Shown piece by piece: positions 59,060-64,000 of a stretch of DNA of 64,000 nt. The notes beneath the pieces were generated by a model. That model ran no database searches. It saw nothing but the letters and a program-made list of their open reading frames with translations, and was not told the DNA's origin. This DNA is from Protonemura montana (Eukaryota; Arthropoda; Insecta; Plecoptera; Nemouridae): the NCBI GenBank assembly GCA_947568835.1, contig OX387603.1, forward strand, positions 18,314,651 to 18,378,650, written 5' to 3'. How positions within the stretch are numbered: the stretch's first letter is position 1; every line of letters begins with the position of its first letter. The position numbers were made by a program, and so were the translations under genes.

Positions 59060-61150
59060 AGGAGAGGATGGAGGAATGTTGGCGAAAACACATGCTCACA
59101 ATTTAGTCAGTTTAAATCAACAATTTGCTTTACCATAAGAAATCGACTCTGAAGAAGCCCTCACAAGACATATCTATGAATGATGACGCTACCATTGAGG
59201 ATATGGGAATACTCAGAGGGCCAGCGTTAATGTTAAACTTTCTGCTGAGCTTACGAGCCGGAAACACGTGGTTACGGTAAGTGACACTCCATGGCGCTTG
59301 CGACCGCTCTTTTCAGCAAACCTCTGTAAATGAGTAATTTAGGCTCAAAATATCGATACTTATGTCTCAATCATTCAAGTTTGCCAATATTACTGATAAA
59401 TTGAGTGTAAAGCAGTCTCAAATGTGAGTAATCTACGATAAAAATCGAAATTAATTATCTAAACACTCGAAACGATGGTAACTCCACCTAGAAGTCCCCA
59501 ATTTTTTCGGTAAAGTAGTTATTTGATGACCATTTTTTGGTATAACAGCGCTGCGGTGCCATTAACGCTACGATAGTGCGATGTCGACAAAGTACCAATA
59601 TAAAAATTTGAAAAAAAGGTAAAATTACAAATCCGTTCATCAAACACTGACAGCCACACACAATTTTAAATCATAATAACTTCCGTTTTATTCCTGTTTT
59701 ATTGCGCTTCCTGATTCTTGATTTCCCCCTTTCTGATCCATGTCCTATTCATAAACGATACTCTATATTAATCTCTAAAATTACGCCAGATTTATTATTA
59801 ACAAAAACAAACTATCTTGGCAACAGCTGACATACGCCTGTCTGTCTCTCTTGATATCAACCGAAGAAAAAAGCAAATAACAAATAAAATACACCACATT
59901 TCTTCAAAGAGCCTCTTCTAAGAGAGTAAAAAGCGCCAAGCTTACGCTTTGACACGTTTCGAAATTGGATCTACAGTGTACTTTCATTTGGGATATATTC
60001 TTGAGTACTCAGCGTGGTAGCAAGAATCGTAAAGCAGCCCTTAATTTGATTATATTTAGAAACAACAATACCTGTAAACGTGTACCTAGATATTTTATCC
60101 ACAAAATCAGTACCGGTTTACGGTCTTATTGTTATTGGCACAAAACGAATAAACACCATCTTTCTCGTCTCGCACATTTTTCCAAAAACTGCCAACAACC
60201 TTGAGCGCATGATAAATTAAAGTGAGATTACACATTCGGACTCCCAGGCCGGCCTGTGAAATTCAAGGGGAAAATTCCTAGCTCCAGGAATGTTTTAAAA
60301 GAGATTCCTTGCAACTGTTGACGTTGCGTATTCTACTCTTCTTGACAACCGCTAAACGCATGCGCGACAAGAGAGAACGCTTGCGAACCGAATTCTTTGC
60401 TAAACAGAAGCTATATTTTGCCAAATTTCTTTTGTTGCAACACAAATACCGTGTCGTTATTTTTTGTTTCTTCTTCGTAAGATTTTATCTTGATGATTCA
60501 CCACTTCGTGATTTGTTATGAGAAAAATTTGTCGGTTTCAGCCAACGATTAGTTTACAATATAAAATGGTTACTTTTGTCTCTGAGCCCATGTGGGTCAG
60601 ATTCTTTGTTAAAAGTACCATGTGATTCTTCATAAACACAGCGAAATGGGTGAGCTAGACGGAGTCTTCAAACGCTTGAAGATGGGAATGCTCGAAAGGA
60701 TCGCTCAAAAGACATCAACAAGAGTTTCTTTCTTTCCCTACATCCTTGTTCCTGGTTAGATATATTCTCGAAGAACGTTTCAGCCAATTTAAAACAACAA
60801 ATTCAAAATAGTTTTAACTTTACAAAGCAAAAAACACATCGTAGTACAGCAACCGTTCCAATGTGTTTCAAATAAAAATGAAATCGCAATGGCACCGAGC
60901 GTTCACTAAACTTAATTTTCTGGCTTAACCATTAGACAATAGCAACTAACATCATTTTTTATCACTTCCGGTAGCACCTCCGACGCCAGTCGACAAAAGC
61001 GCACTAGAGCGCACTTGAAAAAACATCTTTAAACTTTAAAAAAAGAACGTCAAGAAAATACCTTCAAAGTAAAAAAGTTCGATTCGAAAAAAACTCTTAA
61101 AGCGCTCGAGCGCGTGTACGCTTGCAATAAATCTGACGCGACTTGCAGCT
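59060..61150. other. Upstream flank of the 61-kb candidate gene; no exon recognised
   Basis: The stretch is mostly AT-rich. From about 60960 it becomes richer in CpG and carries CACTTCCGGTAG (an ETS-type motif), AGCGCACTAGAGCGCACTT repeats and a GCGCTCGAGCGCG palindrome near 61102-61114. This fits a promoter region for the exon that follows. Confidence 0.4.
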
Positions 61151-61164
61151 AGAGTATGTGAAAG

Positions 61165-61379
61165 CAAGATGGCGGCCGACGCTGTTTGCTTGGTGGAAAG
61201 TTGACAACAAAGCGTCGTAACTCTTCGAGGATCGTCGTTAAACAGTCAACGGGCGGCTTTGGAAGTTGCACACTAATTCGAGATTATTTCAAATAATTGC
61301 TATCGGTGTAAAATGTGTTGGTGCACATGCATTTTTACAAAATGGATGGCGAGCTTTCTCAATGTGACAGAGATGGAAA
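61165..61379 (+). CDS. Candidate first exon (5' UTR plus 38 nt of coding) of a rightward gene
   Basis: AAGATGGCGGC at 61166-61176 is a motif common at animal transcription starts and near initiators. Its ATG opens only a 12-codon upstream frame, ending at 61204. A later ATG at 61342 (context ACAAAATGG) opens MDGELSQCDRDG and runs straight into GGAAA|GTAAGT, a consensus donor at 61379/61380. The coding part would be 38 nt, phase 2. An ATG at 61313 gives a competing frame (it starts MCWCTCIFTKW) that also reaches the donor, so the start is not certain. The upstream 200 bp are CpG-rich with an ETS-type site. The next exon was not found in the remaining 2.6 kb, so the first intron probably leaves the window. 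The product is unknown. Confidence 0.45.
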
Positions 61380-61461
61380 GTAAGTAAAGTTATTACTTTT
61401 CATCAGAAAATTAAATAGATCATTGAATAACGTTAATGTCGACGTTTTGAAGTTCGGCTTA

Positions 61462-61590
61462 GGGCCGGTTTATCTACGTCCAGTTAACTAATAAACCGGA
61501 GGTCAAGGTTTAAATACAAGAATCTGATTGGCTACGACCCATGTCTTTAGCTGGAAGCTTAGCCAGACATTATAAAACTTCCCTTTTCCT
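61462..61590. mobile_element. Probable arm of a MITE related to copy C
   Basis: GGGCCGGTTTATCTACGTCC then AGTTAACTAA closely parallels the left end of the element at 36926 (GGGCCAGTTCTATGTTCAG, TTAACTAAG). It continues with AATCTGATTGGCTACGACC and ends where the next element (copy A) begins. It may be the left part of a composite or a partner interrupted by copy A. Confidence 0.4.
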
Positions 61591-61772
61591 GTGGCCGGAT
61601 TCACAACTATAGATTTGACCATAACCTCCTTAAATATGGCGAGGTAAATTTCTTATCACCATGGTAACATCTCCTCAAAATCTGGAAAAACTGTCAGCGA
61701 TTGGCTGATCATCTTTAGACTACTGGATTAAACTGTCTAATTGTTTAACTCTTCCTTGTGGATCTGGCCCCC
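61591..61772. mobile_element. MITE-like element, copy A (182 bp)
   Basis: The termini are inverted: the left end GTGGCCGGATTCACAA pairs with the right end, which reads GGGGCCAGATCCACAA on the other strand (13 of 16 identical). Inside are TATCACCATGGTAACATC, CTCAAAATCTGGAAAAACTG and GCGATTGGCTGATCATCTT, the last two nearly repeated in copy B at 62982. A 3-bp CCT flanks both ends and is a weak candidate duplication. There is no coding capacity. It lies inside the presumed first intron of the 61-kb gene. Confidence 0.6.
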
Positions 61773-61779
61773 TGGAATT

Positions 61780-62975
61780 CCTACTCGTATTCTGTTTCCG
61801 TTGGAGATTTCCGTCAATCGTCAATTGGTATACCTAGGCGTAGTGACTAAAAATATTAAAGACATGATTATGAAGAATCACAGGTCTGTTGTGTATCTTT
61901 CATAATGTGCTATGCGGAAGCTGGAGCGTAGAGGACCCATAATGCCATCAACAGAAAGAAAACAGATTCCATGACACCAAAGACAGGAAAAACCGCGGTG
62001 TGCTAAACATAGACCATGGAAAACTTGGTGTTTATCATAATTAATATCCAGGGGCAGGGTATTTGCTTGGATTTTAGAGTGTACTTTTTGGGACTTGGCT
62101 ATTTTGAAGATAAATATTTCTGTTCTGTATTGTATTTGTTACCATGTTGTACCTTTTAAAGGCATGAGAAACCATCGATAATTTCCTTAATTGACGAATT
62201 TCCCTTAATTTCCCTTAATTTCCTTAATTTCTTATGGGCGATTCAAGCCCAAAGTCTACAGAACGAATATAGAACAGTTTGGTTTTGAACAGAACATCGA
62301 ATGAATCAATCTCAGCGTTCATTTGTAAGACGGGGCGACAAAAATAGATTTCCAAAATTGAAAAGTAAACGCCATCTTGTTATTACAGGAAAGATGTTCT
62401 CAGCCTGAGTAGTATATTTAATTAACCCTCTGTAGGAACTAGATTAAGAAGTGTAAATGCCTCTTCTGAATGGATCTGAAACATTTTTCAGATACGCACA
62501 AGACAGAAGACTAACCCCTTCTTGCTCGAGTGACGTGGTAGATTTTAAAAATAACCTCACAGTTCTTCATATAAATTTAGTTAAGGATCAAAACTACCGA
62601 TGGCTCTGGCCGCCAATTATGAAGCCAAATACGAAAATACAAAAATACAATTTATGTATTCAACCAAAGTTCGTGACACGTACAAAAATAGCGAGACGAG
62701 GCTTTGGCACGAGTGGCTGGAAGTTTTTTTTTTTAATATGATGCGGTGCTAGGTGATATATTGGAGTCTTGAGACTAAGAATTATTGAAATATTAATGTC
62801 ACGCAATTAATAAAACAAACATTTGAGTGACAGTTGTATTAGAAAAGAGAATATGACAGTTGTATTACGCTAAATGTGTATTAGAGTATGTACGAATCAA
62901 AATTCAGCGATTTTGGTACTTTAACTCAAGGTTGCTACGCTCATTTCTAGAAAATAGCTCTTATGCCGGTGTCAA
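61780..62975. other. Intronic stretch, no exon recognised
   Basis: A plus-strand frame at 62457-62741 (94 codons) has no motifs. A TTTCCCTTAA tandem tract lies at 62199-62230. Confidence 0.4.
62199..62230. repeat. 10-bp tandem repeat (TTTCCCTTAA), about three copies
   Basis: Two perfect units and one unit missing a C are followed by a partial unit. A related TTTCCTTAA also lies just upstream at 62182. Confidence 0.85.
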
Positions 62976-62981
62976 CGCCCT

Positions 62982-63149
62982 GGGGCCGGATAACCACAAT
63001 GAACAGTTTAAACGTTACCCCCATATAATTGGGGGTTAATTTGTTATTTCTATAGTTACAACTTCTGCAAATCTGGAAACACAGTCTGTGATTGGCAGAT
63101 CATCTTACTCCAGCTGGTAATTTAAGCTTTGCTTTGTGGATCAGACCCC
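62982..63149. mobile_element. MITE-like element, copy B (168 bp)
   Basis: The left end GGGGCCGGATAACCACAA matches the right end, which reads GGGGTCTGATCCACAA on the other strand. The internal CTGCAAATCTGGAAACACAG and GTGATTGGCAGATCATCTT correspond to the same blocks in copy A, in the same order and orientation. A perfect internal palindrome, TTACCCCCATATAATTGGGGGTTAA (imperfect only at the centre), lies near 63015-63039. No transposase frame and no clear target-site duplication were seen. Confidence 0.6.
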
Positions 63150-64000
63150 GAAGAATAATTTTGAAGACCTTGAATTTTCTTTTCCCGAATGAAAATCGAT
63201 TAAGTTTCACTCATACCGAGCAGTCCTTCAAACTAAACATCCTCCCGGTATCCACCATCCAAGAAACCCCTAAGGATCATTCAACCCATTCGTAAGTAGC
63301 AAGTGTGGAACCACAGGATTCCAGAAAACTATTTATTGACGGGAGAAGCTTACTTTTACTGGCCACGAACTTGACTCAGTGGAGCCACGAACAACACAAG
63401 GTATTTCAGGTGCATTTGGAATCGGCACGTCCACACCTCGTATATTGAAATGTTTAAAACCGCGCTGGAAGTAACCAGAATAGCGATCTTCAAAGACCAC
63501 ATCCAGAGAAACACACACACACACTCACTCTCACATTCGCTCTACCAACACATGCACACACGCAAAAACCTGCGACTATAAATAATATATGTTATTTTAC
63601 AATCGTATGTATAAACGTGAAAACGAATTTGATGCTGGTTCGCACCCTTATTTTGAATGGTGTTGGCTATGATAGAGTTTGGCGTAGGTTGGATGTGGCA
63701 TGAGTATACCTTTCCAAATAGAAGAAGGACCCCATACCTATAAACAGGCACGAATAATCTAAATATTTATTTCAATGAGAAAAGCAGAGATCTTGGATTT
63801 AACAGATATAATAAACAATTGGAGAAATTAGATAGAAGGGCATCTTTAGCGTTTTGTTGTATTTGAAATGTCTCTTAGAATTTGTAAGTGATTGTTAGAA
63901 ATGAATGAATGTCTAGGGTTATGTATTTAACTATGGGGACCCTGCGCCCTTAGCGGCAAAGGATCCTTTATTGGGATAACTCAAGAAATTTAATATTTTG
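63150..64000. other. Intronic or intergenic stretch to window end
   Basis: There is an (AC)n microsatellite at 63510-63523. No exon or RNA gene was recognised. Confidence 0.4.
63510..63523. repeat. (AC)n microsatellite
   Basis: Seven AC dinucleotides are followed by CTCAC-type variants. Confidence 0.85.

Noticed and set aside
1..64000. Prokaryotic or viral origin, biosynthetic cluster or defence island
   Set aside because: No gene-dense coding, no ribosome binding sites and no long ORFs; splice motifs, SINEs and MITEs point to an animal nuclear genome.

Overview
The window is animal nuclear DNA and gene-poor. It is AT-rich by eye, CpG is common in GC-rich patches, and no open frame exceeds about 200 codons. 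There is no operon structure, no bacterial-style packing of genes, no rRNA unit and no CRISPR array. Short interspersed retroelements (SINEs), small inverted-repeat DNA transposons, homopolymer G/C runs and short GC-rich islands look most like an arthropod genome, perhaps an insect. That placement is inference, and no single gene fixes the taxon. Most of the 64 kb is probably intergenic or long-intron sequence.

The best-supported elements are mobile. Two copies of one SINE family with a 5S rRNA-derived head lie on the + strand at about 18.58-18.95 kb and 22.49-22.88 kb. The second has the whole 5S-like head and a 15-bp target-site duplication with one mismatch. The first lacks the start of the head and has an 8-bp candidate duplication. 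tRNA-headed SINE remnants lie near 8.4, 13.6 and 54.1 kb. Small non-autonomous inverted-repeat elements (MITE-like) lie at 36.9-37.2, 61.59-61.77 and 62.98-63.15 kb, and a related arm begins at 61.46 kb.

Coding evidence is thin. Two places look most like exons. One is a candidate first exon at about 61.17-61.38 kb (+), with a GC-rich promoter-like flank, an AAGATGGCGGC start-region motif, a short ATG frame and a consensus GTAAGT donor. The other is a minus-strand exon at 43.88-44.08 kb, with acceptor and donor in place and two LAKP/VAKP motifs that recall THEG-type repeats. Decayed or doubtful reading frames occur at 5.06-5.35, 5.98-6.44, 11.13-11.77, 17.40-17.96, 46.04-46.16, 48.41-49.01 and 58.65-58.95 kb. 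None of these could be assigned a function.

Layout. 1-5 kb: unassigned, with two short C-runs. 5-6.5 kb: minus-strand decayed frames. 6.5-18.5 kb: unassigned, with two SINE remnants and one combined acceptor/donor site. 18.5-23 kb: the two 5S-SINEs. 23-36.9 kb: unassigned, with GC-rich islands at 28.3-28.6 and 34.9-35.05 kb and three long G/C homopolymers. 36.9-49 kb: one MITE, the candidate THEG-like exon, a local tandem duplication and a CpG-rich patch. 49-61 kb: unassigned, with a second acceptor/donor site and a tRNA-SINE. 61-64 kb: the start of a probable rightward gene whose first intron carries two MITEs.
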